From: Xenophilus sp. L33
GTDB taxonomy: Bacteria > Pseudomonadota > Gammaproteobacteria > Burkholderiales > Burkholderiaceae_C
Direction: 5' to 3'
Length of the DNA stretch: 64,000 bases
Assembly: GCF_009765735.1 (NCBI RefSeq)
Contig: NZ_LMUW01000170.1
Span: 1-64,000 of the forward strand
Position 1 is the stretch's first letter; each line of letters starts with the position of its first letter. Shown here piece after piece: positions 9,372-18,400 of this stretch. The notes under the pieces are model-generated. The model saw nothing but the letters and a program-made list of their open reading frames with translations. It was not told the origin of the DNA and ran no database searches. The position numbers were made by a program, and so were the translations under genes.

Positions 9372-9896
9372 CTAGTTCGCGCCGCGACCCCGCTCCAGCC
9401 AATCGGGCGAGGCCTGGCGCTGGCCCTTGCGCGCTGGCGGCGCGTCGGCCATCACCGGATCGATGCGCAAGCGGGTGAGCCGCAGGAAGCTGATCTTCCA
9501 GTCCTTGCCGACCTTGCGGTATTCCTCTTCGTAGTGGCCGTAGCCGCGAAAGCCCTTCTCGGTGCCGCCTTCGCGCAGCGCATCGGGGCCCTGCCACTCG
9601 ACGAAGTCTTCCATCGCCCAGATGCCGCGCGCGGTGGTCGCGCTGGTGAGCACGATCTCGGAGGGATGCACGTGATGGACCGAGATGGTGGTGGCGTGCC
9701 GCTTGGACACGCCGCTCACGAAGGCGTGGACGTCGGCGTTGGAATCGCCCCAGCCCATGCCGTCGAAGGTGCAGTCGTCGGTGAACAGTTCGGGGAGGCG
9801 CTGCCATTGCTTGGTGTCGATCCATCGGCAATAGCGCGCCTTGAGTTGGCGGATCGATTCGATGGCGAGCAGGTGTTCCAGGCTGTCGATGTCCAC
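9372..9896 (-). CDS. SnoaL-like/NTF2-fold protein
   Basis: A 174-residue protein starting at GTG 9896, with GAGGA seven bases upstream. The pattern IESIRQLKARYCRWIDTKQW followed by LFTDDCTFD, then VHHVHPSEI and the C-terminal YRKVGKDWKI belongs to the SnoaL_4 branch of the NTF2-like cone fold. These proteins include hydroxysteroid-isomerase-like and dehydratase-like enzymes and many unassigned partners of aromatic and steroid degradation genes. It is convergent with the CoA transferase gene and divergent from the GlxA-type regulator gene, about 110 bp between starts. No catalytic assignment is made. Confidence 0.8.
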   Translation of the reverse strand: MDIDSLEHLLAIESIRQLKARYCRWIDTKQWQRLPELFTDDCTFDGMGWGDSNADVHAFVSGVSKRHATTISVHHVHPSEIVLTSATTARGIWAMEDFVEWQGPDALREGGTEKGFRGYGHYEEEYRKVGKDWKISFLRLTRLRIDPVMADAPPARKGQRQASPDWLERGRGAN

Positions 9897-10006
9897 GGTG
9901 GGTCCTCACGAATCGGTCGCTCGGGAAATGAGCGGCGCCGAGTATAGGCGCATCGGGCCGCCTTCGGTGTACAGTCGCAAACGACAACTTCCATGCCGAT
10001 CACGCC

Positions 10007-10972
10007 ATGCGCATCTCCGTCCTCGCCCTCGACGGCCTTTTCGACACCGGCCTCAGCGCCACGCTCGACGCGTTCTCCATCGCCAACGGCCTGGCGTCCC
10101 GGCAGATGGGAGGCGTGCCGCGCTTCGAGGTGTCGATCGTCGGCATGCGCAAGAAGGTGCGCTCGGGCCACGGGCTGTCGATCCCGGTGCAGGCGCCGGG
10201 CGACGGGCCGCGGCCCGACTGGGTGATCGTGCCGGCGCTCGCCACCAGCCATCCGGAGCATCTGGTGCGCGCCTTCGACCGGCCCGACGTGCAGCGCGCG
10301 AAGACGCAGCTGCGCCAGTGGCATGCCGAGGGCGTGCGCATCGCGGCTTCCTGCATCGGCACCTTCCTGCTGGCCGAGGTCGGCCTGCTCGACCAGCGCG
10401 AGGCGACCACCACCTGGTGGCTGGCGCCGCTGTTCCGGCAGCGTTATCCGAAGGTGCTCCTCGACGAGACGCGCATGCTGGTGCCGACCGATCGCGGCGT
10501 CACCGCGGGCGCGGCGATGGGCCATCTCGACCTGGCGCTCTGGCTGATCCGCCAGGCCAGTCCCGAGCTGTCGGGCCTGGTCTCGCGCTACCTGCTGGCC
10601 GACATCCGCAGCCTGCAGGCGCCCTACATCATTCCGAATCACCTGGCGCAGGCCGACCCGCTCGTGCAGGCCTTCGAACGCTGGGCGCGCGAGCACCTGA
10701 AGGACGGCTTCTCGCTCGACGACGCGGCCGACGCGCTCGCCACCAGCGCGCGCACCCTGCAGCGGCGCTGCCAGGCGGTGCTCGGCAAGTCGCCGCTCTC
10801 CTACTTCCAGGACCTGCGCGTCGAGCGGGCGCAGTCGCTGCTGCACGGCAGCGGCCTGGACCTGGAGGCGATCGCCAGCGAGGTCGGCTACGTCGACGGC
10901 GCGACGCTGGGCACCCTGCTGCGCCAGCGGCTCGGGCGCGGCGTGCGCGACCTGCGGGCCGACCTGCGCTAG
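10007..10972 (+). CDS. GlxA-family AraC-type regulator
   Basis: A 321-residue protein with an N-terminal DJ-1/PfpI-like domain (residues 1-190) and a C-terminal AraC double helix-turn-helix. The DJ-1 part keeps a Cys in the nucleophile-elbow position (ASCIGTFLLA near residue 118). The DNA-binding part runs from LDDAADALATSARTLQRRC through SEVGYVDGATLGTLLRQR. Members control uptake and breakdown of nitrogenous or carboxylate compounds, for example GbdR and ArgR. It is divergent from the SnoaL-like gene and convergent with the acyl-CoA ligase gene, overlapping that gene's restored stop by 4 bp (10969-10972). ATG 9993 is an out-of-frame alternative and is rejected. Confidence 0.9.
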   Translation: MRISVLALDGLFDTGLSATLDAFSIANGLASRQMGGVPRFEVSIVGMRKKVRSGHGLSIPVQAPGDGPRPDWVIVPALATSHPEHLVRAFDRPDVQRAKTQLRQWHAEGVRIAASCIGTFLLAEVGLLDQREATTTWWLAPLFRQRYPKVLLDETRMLVPTDRGVTAGAAMGHLDLALWLIRQASPELSGLVSRYLLADIRSLQAPYIIPNHLAQADPLVQAFERWAREHLKDGFSLDDAADALATSARTLQRRCQAVLGKSPLSYFQDLRVERAQSLLHGSGLDLEAIASEVGYVDGATLGTLLRQRLGRGVRDLRADLR

Positions 10973-12524
10973 ACCACCTGCCGTTCCCGGCCCGCCCAAT
11001 AGGGCTTGCGCAGTCCTTCTTCAGGATCTTGCCGGTCGGGTTGCGCGGCAACTGGTCCACCGCGTCGAAGGTCTTGGGCACCTTGAACGAAGCAAGGCGT
11101 TCCTGGCACCACGTGCGCAAATCGTCCGCATCGATGCGCGCGCCTGGCCGGGCGACCGCGATGGCCTTCGGCACCTCGCCCCACTTGTCGTCCGGCACGC
11201 CGATCACCGCGACATCGGCGATCGCCGGATGCTCCGCCAGGACCCGTTCGATCTCGGCCGGGTAGATGTTCTCGCCGCCGCTGATGATCATGTCCTTGAT
11301 GCGGTCGGTGACGTAGACGTAGCCGTCGGCATCCATGTGGCCGCCATCGCCGGTGCGCAGCCAGCCGTCCTCGGTGACCGCCGCGGCGGTCGCCTTCGGC
11401 TGGCCCCAGTAGCCGCCCATCAGCTGTTCGCTGCGGACCCAGATCTCGCCCGAGACACCGGTCGCGACCGGCTCGCCGGTGCCGGGTTCGCACACGCGGA
11501 TCTCGACCCCCGCGATCGGCTTGCCCGCCGAGACCAGCCGATGGGCCACCGCCGGGTCCTCGTGGTCGGCGGCGAGCAGCACGCTCACCACGCCGCATTG
11601 CTCGGTCATGCCGTAGACCTGCTGCAGCCGGCCGGGAAAGAGCTGCAGCGACGCGCGCATCACCGGCAAGGGCATCGGCGAGGCGCCGTAGGCGAGCGTC
11701 TTCAGCGCCGAGTAGTCGCGCGCCGCGGCACCCGGAACCTGGGTCATCATCGCCATCAGCGCCGGCACCAGGAAGGTGTGGGTGATGCGCTCCCGCTCGA
11801 GCATCTCGAGCACCGCGGCCGGGTCGGGCAGGCGCAGCATCACGATGCGCGCGCCCATGCTGATCGCGGCCAGCGCGTAGCTGGTGCCGCCGACGTGGAA
11901 CAGCGGCATCGCCACCTGCACGACGGAGTCGATGTCGATCTTCGCGTCGGCCGCGCCGTTGCGCGCATGGGCCAGCATGCCGCGGTGGGTGAGCAGCGCG
12001 CCCTTGGGGAAGCCGGTGGTGCCCGAGGTGTAGAGCTGCACGAAGCAGTCGTCCGGCGAGACCTCGTGCGTGCCCGGCTCCGGCGCCTCGGCGGCCAGCC
12101 AGGCCTCGTATTCGTCGTCGGGTCCGCCGATGCGGATCACCCGCTCGACGCTCGGCAGCTTGTCGCGCAGCTGCGCGACCGCCGGCGCGAACTCCGGGCC
12201 GACGAAGAGGATGCGCGCCTGCGCGTCGTTGATGACGTACGCGATCTCCGGCGGCGCGAGCCGGAAGTTGACCACCGCGTTGGCGGTGCCCACCAGTGCG
12301 CAGGCCAGCGTCAGCTCGACGCAGGACGGATGGTTGAGGTCGAGCACCGCGATGCGGTCGCCGGGCTTCAGGCCCGCGGCACGCTGGGCCGCCGCATTGC
12401 GCCGCACCCGCTCGGCGAGCTGCGCCCAGCTGCGGTCGACGCCGTTGAAGCTGATCGCGATCGCATCGGGCCGCTCGGCCTCCCAGCGGGCGAGGATGTC
12501 GGTGAAGTGCTTCGGCTGGGACAT
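10969..12524 (-). CDS. Acyl-CoA ligase (AMP-binding), frameshifted near 3' end
   Basis: ATG 12524 follows AGGAGC. The protein is a typical class I adenylate-forming CoA ligase. It has YTSGTTGFPKG (P-loop, about residue 165), VYGMTEQCG, GWLRTGDGG, DRIKDMIISGGENIYP and the C-terminal Lys motif NPTGKILKK. As read, the frame then leaves the family consensus (DCASPIG) and runs on to 10629 antisense to the regulator. One missing base near 11013/11014 restores the standard ending LRKPYWAGRERQV and a stop at 10969. The coordinates given here use that restored stop. The damage touches only about the last 15 residues, so the enzyme may work, or this may be a sequence error. It probably activates a fatty or aromatic acid. 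Confidence 0.8.
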
Positions 12525-12624
12525 GCGCGCTCCTGGTGGTTCGGCGGCGAAAGACCGCGCGGCGCCCATGCTAGCCACCGATGCGGCGTCAGCGCTTCAT
12601 GGCATACCCGATGCCGCAGGCGGC

Positions 12625-13422
12625 TCAGAAGGCGAAGTCGCGGTAGCTCTCCACCGGCTGCAGCAGTTCGGCATCCGGCACCACCGGGTTGAAGCGCAGC
12701 AGCCGCCGGCCGCGTGGCGAGAGTCCCGCGAGGGCGCCTTGCGGCAGGCGGATCTGCACCTCGGGCCGGTGCAGCCAGCGCCGGCTGTAGCCGATCACCA
12801 CCATCGGCCGCGGCTGGTCGGTGCGGTTGGGCGTGCCGCGATGCACGCCCCGCACGTCGCGCAGCATCACGTCACCGAGCGCCATCGGAAAGAGCTGGTG
12901 CTCGACCGTGCCGCTGGCCAGGCCGGCCAGCACCGCGTCCTTGTCCATGCGGTGCGTGCCCAGCGTGCTGTCGAGCGGACCGTTGGCCTCGGTCACGTCG
13001 ACCAGCGGGAAGTTGAGCGCCAGCTGGAACGAAGGCGTGTCGTTGTCGCCGGTCTCGGGAAAGAGCAGCGGCGTGTCGGCATGCCAGTCCTGGTGGGTCG
13101 AGCCGAGGAGCGGTGTGTCGGTGGCCAGCTGGCACATCACCGGGTCGGGGCCGGCCACGCGCTCGACGATCGCCAGCACGTCCGGGTCCTCGTAGATCGC
13201 CGGGTCGGCGAACGGTGCGCTGAAGGGCAGGGTGACGTAGTAGCGCTCGGCCCCGCGGTTCGGGTCGTCGCGCTCGCGTTCGCGCTGGGCGGCCAGCAGC
13301 GGCTGGAAGGCGAGGTTCCAGGCGCGCAGGACCTCGGGATCGAAATGGCCGCGCAGCAGCAGGATGCCGTCGCGGTTGAAGTCGCGGGCGAAGCGATCGT
13401 GTTCGGCGGCGCTGTAGCGCAT
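12625..13422 (-). CDS. Phytanoyl-CoA dioxygenase (PhyH) family protein
   Basis: A 265-residue protein from ATG 13422 (GAGGGG upstream); longer forms would run across the regulatory palindrome. Recognisable Fe(II)/2-oxoglutarate-dioxygenase features are the RDFNRDGILLLRGHF opening, the THQDWHAD segment with the His-x-Asp type metal pair, and the distal GVHRGTPN His followed by RPMVVIGYSRR. PhyH-like enzymes hydroxylate small metabolites or open C-P and C-N bonds through such hydroxylation. It is transcribed away from the LacI-type regulator gene, and a perfect ACTAATATTAGT palindrome lies 37 bp upstream of its start. This suggests shared control with the sugar ABC transporter. Confidence 0.8.
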   Translation of the reverse strand: MRYSAAEHDRFARDFNRDGILLLRGHFDPEVLRAWNLAFQPLLAAQRERERDDPNRGAERYYVTLPFSAPFADPAIYEDPDVLAIVERVAGPDPVMCQLATDTPLLGSTHQDWHADTPLLFPETGDNDTPSFQLALNFPLVDVTEANGPLDSTLGTHRMDKDAVLAGLASGTVEHQLFPMALGDVMLRDVRGVHRGTPNRTDQPRPMVVIGYSRRWLHRPEVQIRLPQGALAGLSPRGRRLLRFNPVVPDAELLQPVESYRDFAF

Positions 13423-13458
13423 GGGAGCCCCTCGGTGGTCGACCCTGCATGTTCGTTC

Positions 13459-13470
13459 ACTAATATTAGT
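13459..13470. promoter_or_regulatory. ACTAATATTAGT palindrome, candidate LacI-type operator
   Basis: A perfect 12-bp palindrome in the divergent region between the PhyH-like gene and the LacI-type regulator gene. The core TATTAGT recurs at 14783-14795 and 14818-14824, on the other side of the regulator. It lacks the central CpG usual in LacI-family sites, so the assignment is by position. Confidence 0.5.
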
Positions 13471-13691
13471 CAGCGCTTGGGAGAAATATGAATTGACAAG
13501 CCGGGGGGCCGCTGTCCGATACTCGGCAGGCCTCGCGGTCACCCGCACGCGGGGCGTGCCAACCTGTTCAGACGACCACGGACGCTGCCTTGCCACCTTC
13601 TCGTTCCTCACCGCGTCCATCGCGCAACAACGGCTCCGGCGCCGCGGCCCCCAAGGCGCGGCGCGTGCCGCCCGCGCCGCCGCCCGAGCCG

Positions 13692-14792
13692 ATGTCGAAC
13701 CGCCCCGGCGCGCGCCCGACCATGACCGACATCGCCAAGATCGTCGGCGTGTCGCAGTCGACCGTCTCGCTGGTGCTGAACCACATCGACGGCGCCAAGC
13801 TCTCGCAGGCCACGCGCGACCGGGTGATCGAAGTGGCGCGCGACCTCGGCTACCAGCTGACCCGGCGCGCCTCGGCGCCGGTGTCGGCGCCGGCCAATGC
13901 GCGCAACGTGATCGTCTACATGACGGACGAGATCTCGACCTCGCCGCATCCGGCGGTGACCATCGACGGCGCGCGCGAGGCCGCCTGGGAACACAACTGC
14001 CTGCTGTCGGTGTTCACCACCCGCGGCGACGCCGAACTGGAGCACGCGACGCTGCAGGCCGCGGCGCGCAACCCGATGGTGCTCGGCGTGGTCTATTCGA
14101 CCATCTTCACCCGCAGCGTGGAGCCGCCCCGGCAGCTGCTCGACCGCCAGGTGCTGAGCGGCGTGCTGCTCAACTGCTACGACAGCGCCCGCCGGCTCGC
14201 CAGCGTCATCCCGGGCGAGGTCGGCGGCGGCTTCGTCGCCACCGAATACCTGCTGGCGCGCGGCCACACGCGCATCGGCTTCATCAACGGCGAGCCCTGG
14301 ATGGACGCGGCGCGCGACCGCGAGCGCGGCTACCGCCAGGCGCTCGCGACCGCCGACCTGCCCTTCGATCCGAAGCTGGTGCGCGACGGCGACTGGATGA
14401 GCGGCACCGGCTTCGAGCATGCGATGTCGCTGCTCGCGCTCGACCGGCCGCCGAGCGCGATCTTCTGCGCCAACGACCTGATGGCGCTCGGCGCGCTCGA
14501 GGCCGCGCGCCAGCGCGGCCTGGCGGTGCCGGGCCAGCTGTCGGTGATCGGCTACGACGACCAGGAGCTGGCGCGGCATGCGCATCCGGCGCTGTCGACC
14601 GTGCTGCTGCCGAATTTCGCGATGGGCCGCTGGGCGGTCGAGCGGCTGATCGAGGAGGTCACCGAGAGCGCCGCCGAACGCGGCCACGGCAGCCAGCGGC
14701 GCCAGCTGAAGATGGATTGCCCGCTGATCGAGCGCGACTCGGTGGCCGCGCCTTCGCGCCCCGGCGCCATCCGGGAATCCCCTGACTATTAG
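13692..14792 (+). CDS. LacI-family transcriptional regulator
   Basis: I chose ATG 13692 (366 residues). A TTG at 13590 would add 34 Pro/Ala-rich residues ahead of the DNA-binding domain. The helix-turn-helix is clear: MTDIAKIVGVSQSTVSLVLN near residues 11-30, followed by the hinge helix region. The remainder is a periplasmic-binding-protein-like effector domain with GHTRIGFINGE, AIFCANDLMALGALEAARQ and VIGYDDQELA. It sits between the divergent PhyH-like gene and the downstream YtfQRT-YjfF-like transporter genes, and candidate operators flank it on both sides. The second one overlaps its own stop codon. It is probably a sugar-responsive repressor of both units. Confidence 0.9.
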   Translation: MSNRPGARPTMTDIAKIVGVSQSTVSLVLNHIDGAKLSQATRDRVIEVARDLGYQLTRRASAPVSAPANARNVIVYMTDEISTSPHPAVTIDGAREAAWEHNCLLSVFTTRGDAELEHATLQAAARNPMVLGVVYSTIFTRSVEPPRQLLDRQVLSGVLLNCYDSARRLASVIPGEVGGGFVATEYLLARGHTRIGFINGEPWMDAARDRERGYRQALATADLPFDPKLVRDGDWMSGTGFEHAMSLLALDRPPSAIFCANDLMALGALEAARQRGLAVPGQLSVIGYDDQELARHAHPALSTVLLPNFAMGRWAVERLIEEVTESAAERGHGSQRRQLKMDCPLIERDSVAAPSRPGAIRESPDY

Positions 14793-14795
14793 TCA
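14783..14795. promoter_or_regulatory. TGACTATTAGTCA palindrome, second candidate operator
   Basis: A perfect 13-bp palindrome (TGACTA-T-TAGTCA) overlapping the lacI-like stop codon (TAG at 14790-14792) and 131 bp before the transporter's first gene. It shares the TATTAGT core with the site at 13459-13470. Confidence 0.45.
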
Positions 14796-14817
14796 TAAAA
14801 CCGCGTTGACTCCCATT

Positions 14818-14824
14818 TATTAGT
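14818..14824. promoter_or_regulatory. Third TATTAGT half-site
   Basis: TATTAGT inside ATTTATTAGTGGTC. It repeats the core of the two palindromes, but the left arm is degenerate. It lies about 100 bp before the binding-protein gene. It may be an auxiliary operator or chance. Confidence 0.25.
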
Positions 14825-14925
14825 GGTCAAGAATCCGTCGTCGGGCGACCTTCCCGAAGGCGCCCGACAAGCCGAAGACACTCCGCAGCGTGCGAGGGGT
14901 CCGGTCCACCCAACAGGAGACAACG

Positions 14926-15891
14926 ATGCGTGTTTTGAAACTCGGCGCCCTGGCGCTCGCGATGGGATTCGCCATGTCGGCATCGGCCCAGGGCCTGCCC
15001 AAGCTGGCCGACAAGCCCACCTACAAGGTCGGCTTCGCCCAGACCGAGAGCAACAACCCCTGGCGCATCGCCGAGACCCAGTCGATGAAGGACGCCGCCA
15101 ACACCTGCCACTGGGACCTGGTCTACACCGACGCCGCCAGCTCGGCCTCCAAGCAGGTGGCCGACGTCGAAAGCATGATCGCCCAGAAGGTCGACGTGAT
15201 CGTGCTGGCCCCGCGTGAAGAGAAGCCGCTGATCCCGGCCGTGATGAAGGCCAAGAAGGCCGGCATCCCGGTGATCCTGATCGACCGCAACGTCGACCAG
15301 TCGGTGGCCAAGGCCGGCCGCGACTACGTGACCTTCATCGGCTCCGACTTCATCGACCAGGGACGCCGCGTCGGCGAATGGCTGGTCAAGACCACCGGCG
15401 GCAAGGGCACCATCGTCGAGCTCGAGGGCACCACCGGCTCCAGTCCGGCGAACGACCGCAAGAAGGGCTTCGACGACGTGGTCAAGGCGCAGCCCGGCAT
15501 GAAGATCGTGGCCTCGCAGAGCGGCGACTTCGAGCGCGACAAGGGCCGTCAGGTCATGCAGACGCTGCTGCAGGCGCATCCGGACGTGACCGCGGTCTAC
15601 GCCCACAACGACGAGATGGCACTCGGCGCGATCGCCGCGCTCGAAGCCGCCGGCAAGAAGCCCGGCCAGGACGTGATCGTGGTGTCGATCGACGGCACCA
15701 AGGACGGCCTGGTGGCGATCGACAACGGCAAGCTCGGCGCCTCGGTGCAGTCCAGCCCCTTCTTCGGCCCGATCAGCTGCGACACGATCAAGAACTACGC
15801 CAAGGGCCAGGCGATCCCGGCCTGGGTGAAGGTGTCCGACAAGTTCTACGAGAAGTCGAACGCCAAGGAAAACATGGCCAACGGCTTCTGA
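14926..15891 (+). CDS. ytfQ: Sugar ABC transporter binding protein, YtfQ-like
   Basis: A 321-residue protein, ATG preceded by CAGGAGA. The signal peptide ends at ASAQGLP. The mature protein matches the galactofuranose-binding YtfQ type of ribose-family binding proteins: KVGFAQTESNNPWRIAET, DVIVLAP, VILIDRNVD, VELEGTTGSSPANDRKKGF, SQSGDFERDKG and VYAHNDEMALGAI are all recognisable. It acts in the periplasm as substrate receptor for the three genes that follow. With two different permeases after the ATPase gene, the order copies the E. coli ytfQ-ytfR-ytfT-yjfF operon. The actual ligand here is unproven. Confidence 0.88.
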   Translation: MRVLKLGALALAMGFAMSASAQGLPKLADKPTYKVGFAQTESNNPWRIAETQSMKDAANTCHWDLVYTDAASSASKQVADVESMIAQKVDVIVLAPREEKPLIPAVMKAKKAGIPVILIDRNVDQSVAKAGRDYVTFIGSDFIDQGRRVGEWLVKTTGGKGTIVELEGTTGSSPANDRKKGFDDVVKAQPGMKIVASQSGDFERDKGRQVMQTLLQAHPDVTAVYAHNDEMALGAIAALEAAGKKPGQDVIVVSIDGTKDGLVAIDNGKLGASVQSSPFFGPISCDTIKNYAKGQAIPAWVKVSDKFYEKSNAKENMANGF

Positions 15892-15902
15892 GCAGGGTCG
15901 CG

Positions 15903-17408
15903 TTGACGACCGCCGACATCGCGCCGCTCTTGTCGATGCAGGACATCGACAAGAGCTTCGGCGGTGCGCCCGCGCTGCGCCGGGCGCGGCTGGAGATCCG
16001 CCGCGGCGAGGTGCACGCGCTCATCGGCCAGAACGGCGCCGGCAAGTCGACCCTCATCAAGATCCTCACCGGCGCCTATGCGCGCGATGCCGGGCGCATC
16101 GACTTCGACGGCAAGGCGGTCGACTTCAAGGCGCCGATCGAGGCCCAGGACGGCGGCATCTCGACCATCTACCAGGAGCTGAACCTGATCCCGCTGCGTT
16201 CGGTGGCGGAGAACATCTTCATCGGCCGCGAGCCGAAGCGCTTCGGCCTGATCGACTGGCGCCGGGTGCACGACGAGGCCGAGCGCCTGCTCGCGTCCTT
16301 CGGCATCCGGGTCGACGTGCGCCGGCCGCTCCACACCTTCAACACCGCGACCCAGCAGATGGTGGCGATCGCGCGCGCGGTCAGCACCTCGGCGCGGCTG
16401 GTGATCATGGACGAGCCGACATCCTCGCTCGACAAGGCCGAGGTCGAGACGCTCTTCGGCGTCATCCGCAAGCTGCAGGCCGACGGCGTCGCGGTGCTGT
16501 TCGTGAGCCACAAGCTGGACGAGCTCTATGCCGTCTGCCAGCGCATCACCGTGATGCGCGACGGCCAGACCGTGGCCGAGCGCGAGCTGGCCTCATTCGA
16601 CAAGCTGGCGCTGGTGCAGACCATGCTCGGGCGCGAGCTGTCGGCGCTGCAGGCGGTGCGCGACACCGCCTTCGAGCACACCGGCCCCGACGCGGTCTCG
16701 GTCGCGCACCTGAAGAGCGGCCTGCGCGTCGAGGACGCGAGCCTGGCGGTCAAGCGCGGCGAGATCCTCGGCCTGGCCGGCCTGCTCGGCTCGGGCCGCA
16801 CCGAGCTGGCGCGCTGCATCTTCGGGGCCGATCCGCTGGATGCCGGCGAGCTGCGCCTCGCCGGCGACCCGGTACAGCTCGGCGGGCCTGCCGACGCGAT
16901 CGCACGCCGCGTCGCCTATCTCTCGGAAGACCGCAAGATCGAAGGCATCGTGCCCGACCTCTCGGTGCGCGAGAACCTCACGCTGGTGCTGCTGCCGCGG
17001 CTGGCGCGCTGGGGCGTGGTCGACCGCAGGGCGCAGACCGAGATCACCGAGCGCTTCATCGAGCGGCTCGGCATCCGCTGCTCGGGGCCCGAGCAGCCGA
17101 TCCGCGAGCTCTCGGGCGGCAACCAGCAGAAGGTGCTGCTGGCGCGCTGGCTGGCCGCCGAGGTGGCGCTGCTGCTGCTGGACGAGCCGACCCGCGGCAT
17201 CGACGTCGGCGCCAAGGCCGAGATCCTGACCCTCATCCACCAGCTGTCGCGCGAGGGCCTGTCGGTGCTGATGATCGCCAGCGAACTGGAAGAGCTGGTG
17301 GCCGCCAGCGACCGCATCGTGGTGCTGCGCGACGGGCGCACGGTGAGCGAGCTGCACGGCGACGGCATCTCCGAAGCCAACGTGATGAAGGCGATGGCCC
17401 ATGGCTGA
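15903..17408 (+). CDS. ytfR: Sugar ABC transporter ATPase, YtfR-like
   Basis: The protein has about 501 residues and two ABC domains, as in RbsA/YtfR. I chose TTG 15903 (12 bp after the preceding stop), giving MTTADIAPLLSMQDIDKSFGG; ATG 15936 is possible but cuts into the first strand. Domain 1 has Walker A GQNGAGKST (about residue 44) and Walker B VIMDEPTSSLD; its signature region is the divergent NTATQQMVAIARAV. Domain 2 has LSGGNQQKVLLARWL, LLLLDEPTRGIDVGAK, and a GLLGSGRTE loop in place of an ideal Walker A. That asymmetry is normal for sugar ATPases. The 3' end overlaps the permease start by 8 bp. Confidence 0.9.
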   Translation: MTTADIAPLLSMQDIDKSFGGAPALRRARLEIRRGEVHALIGQNGAGKSTLIKILTGAYARDAGRIDFDGKAVDFKAPIEAQDGGISTIYQELNLIPLRSVAENIFIGREPKRFGLIDWRRVHDEAERLLASFGIRVDVRRPLHTFNTATQQMVAIARAVSTSARLVIMDEPTSSLDKAEVETLFGVIRKLQADGVAVLFVSHKLDELYAVCQRITVMRDGQTVAERELASFDKLALVQTMLGRELSALQAVRDTAFEHTGPDAVSVAHLKSGLRVEDASLAVKRGEILGLAGLLGSGRTELARCIFGADPLDAGELRLAGDPVQLGGPADAIARRVAYLSEDRKIEGIVPDLSVRENLTLVLLPRLARWGVVDRRAQTEITERFIERLGIRCSGPEQPIRELSGGNQQKVLLARWLAAEVALLLLDEPTRGIDVGAKAEILTLIHQLSREGLSVLMIASELEELVAASDRIVVLRDGRTVSELHGDGISEANVMKAMAHG

Positions 17409-18390
17409 AGTCGTACCCGCCGCCGCCCGCACGCGGCGCCCGGCCGCCTGGCTGCATGCCCTGCACGCGCTCAGGAGTTCCGGCGCGCTCATCGCGCTGG
17501 TGGCGCTGCTGGTCTTCAACGCGCTCTTCACCAACCAGTTCCTGACCCTGCAGACGCTCAACATCAACCTCACGCAGGTGGCGCCGATCGTCATCGTCGC
17601 GGTCGGCATGGCGCTGGTGGTGGCCACCGGCGGCATCGACCTGTCGGTGGGTTCGAGCGCCGCCTTCGCCGGCACGCTGGCCGCGGTGCTGCTGAGCCAG
17701 GGCGAGCCCTTCGCCGGCTCGACGGTCGCGCTGGTGTGCGCCTTCGTGCTGCCGATCGTGGCGGCGGCGCTCTTCGGCAGCATCAACGGCGTGCTGATCG
17801 CGCGGCTGCGCATCCAGCCGATCGTGGCGACGCTCATCCTGTTCATCGCCGGCCGCGGCTTCGCCGAGATGCTGACCGACTCGAACCTGCGCAACTTCAG
17901 CAGCCCGGCCTTCTCGCGCCTCGGCGGCAACTTCCTCGGCGTGCCGGTGCAGGGCCTCCTGATGCTGGTGGTGGTCGCGGTGGCCGCCTGGGTGATGCGC
18001 GAGACCGTGTTCGCGCGCCGCGTGCTCGCGGTCGGCGGCAACGAGCGTGCCGCGGTGCTGGCCGGCATCCCGGCGCAGCGGGTCAAGCTCGCGGTCTACG
18101 TCATCTGCGGCGCGCTGGCCGGCGTCGCCGGGCTGCTCAACGTGGCGATCAACTCGGCCGCCGATCCGGCCAAGATCGGCCTGGGCATCGAGCTGGACGC
18201 GATCGCCGCGGTCGCCGTCGGCGGCACGCTGCTCTCGGGCGGCAGTGCCCGCATCGTCGGCACGCTGGTCGGCGCGCTGGCCATCCAGCTGCTGCAATAT
18301 TCGCTGCTCGCCCACGGCATCCAGGACGAGTGGGCGCTGATCGTCAAGGCCGCGGTGGTGCTGGCGGCGGTCTACCTGCAACGGCGCTGA
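17401..18390 (+). CDS. ytfT: Sugar ABC transporter permease, YtfT-like
   Basis: A 329-residue polytopic inner-membrane protein of the RbsC/BPD_transp_2 family. Visible features are LVALLVFNALFTNQFLTLQT, GMALVVATGGIDLSVGS (the conserved family loop), INGVLIARLRIQPIVATLI and the cytoplasmic coupling region AVGGNERAAVLAGIPAQRVK. Its start lies inside the ATPase gene (8-bp overlap), implying translational coupling. With the next gene it should form the heterodimeric membrane channel. Confidence 0.9.
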   Translation: MAEVVPAAARTRRPAAWLHALHALRSSGALIALVALLVFNALFTNQFLTLQTLNINLTQVAPIVIVAVGMALVVATGGIDLSVGSSAAFAGTLAAVLLSQGEPFAGSTVALVCAFVLPIVAAALFGSINGVLIARLRIQPIVATLILFIAGRGFAEMLTDSNLRNFSSPAFSRLGGNFLGVPVQGLLMLVVVAVAAWVMRETVFARRVLAVGGNERAAVLAGIPAQRVKLAVYVICGALAGVAGLLNVAINSAADPAKIGLGIELDAIAAVAVGGTLLSGGSARIVGTLVGALAIQLLQYSLLAHGIQDEWALIVKAAVVLAAVYLQRR

Positions 18391-18400
18391 AGCCTTCCCC

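Noticed and set aside
10629..10968. C-terminal extension of the acyl-CoA ligase in the frame as given
   Set aside because: Arg/Ala/Pro-rich sequence antisense to the GlxA-type regulator; the family ending is found in the shifted frame instead.
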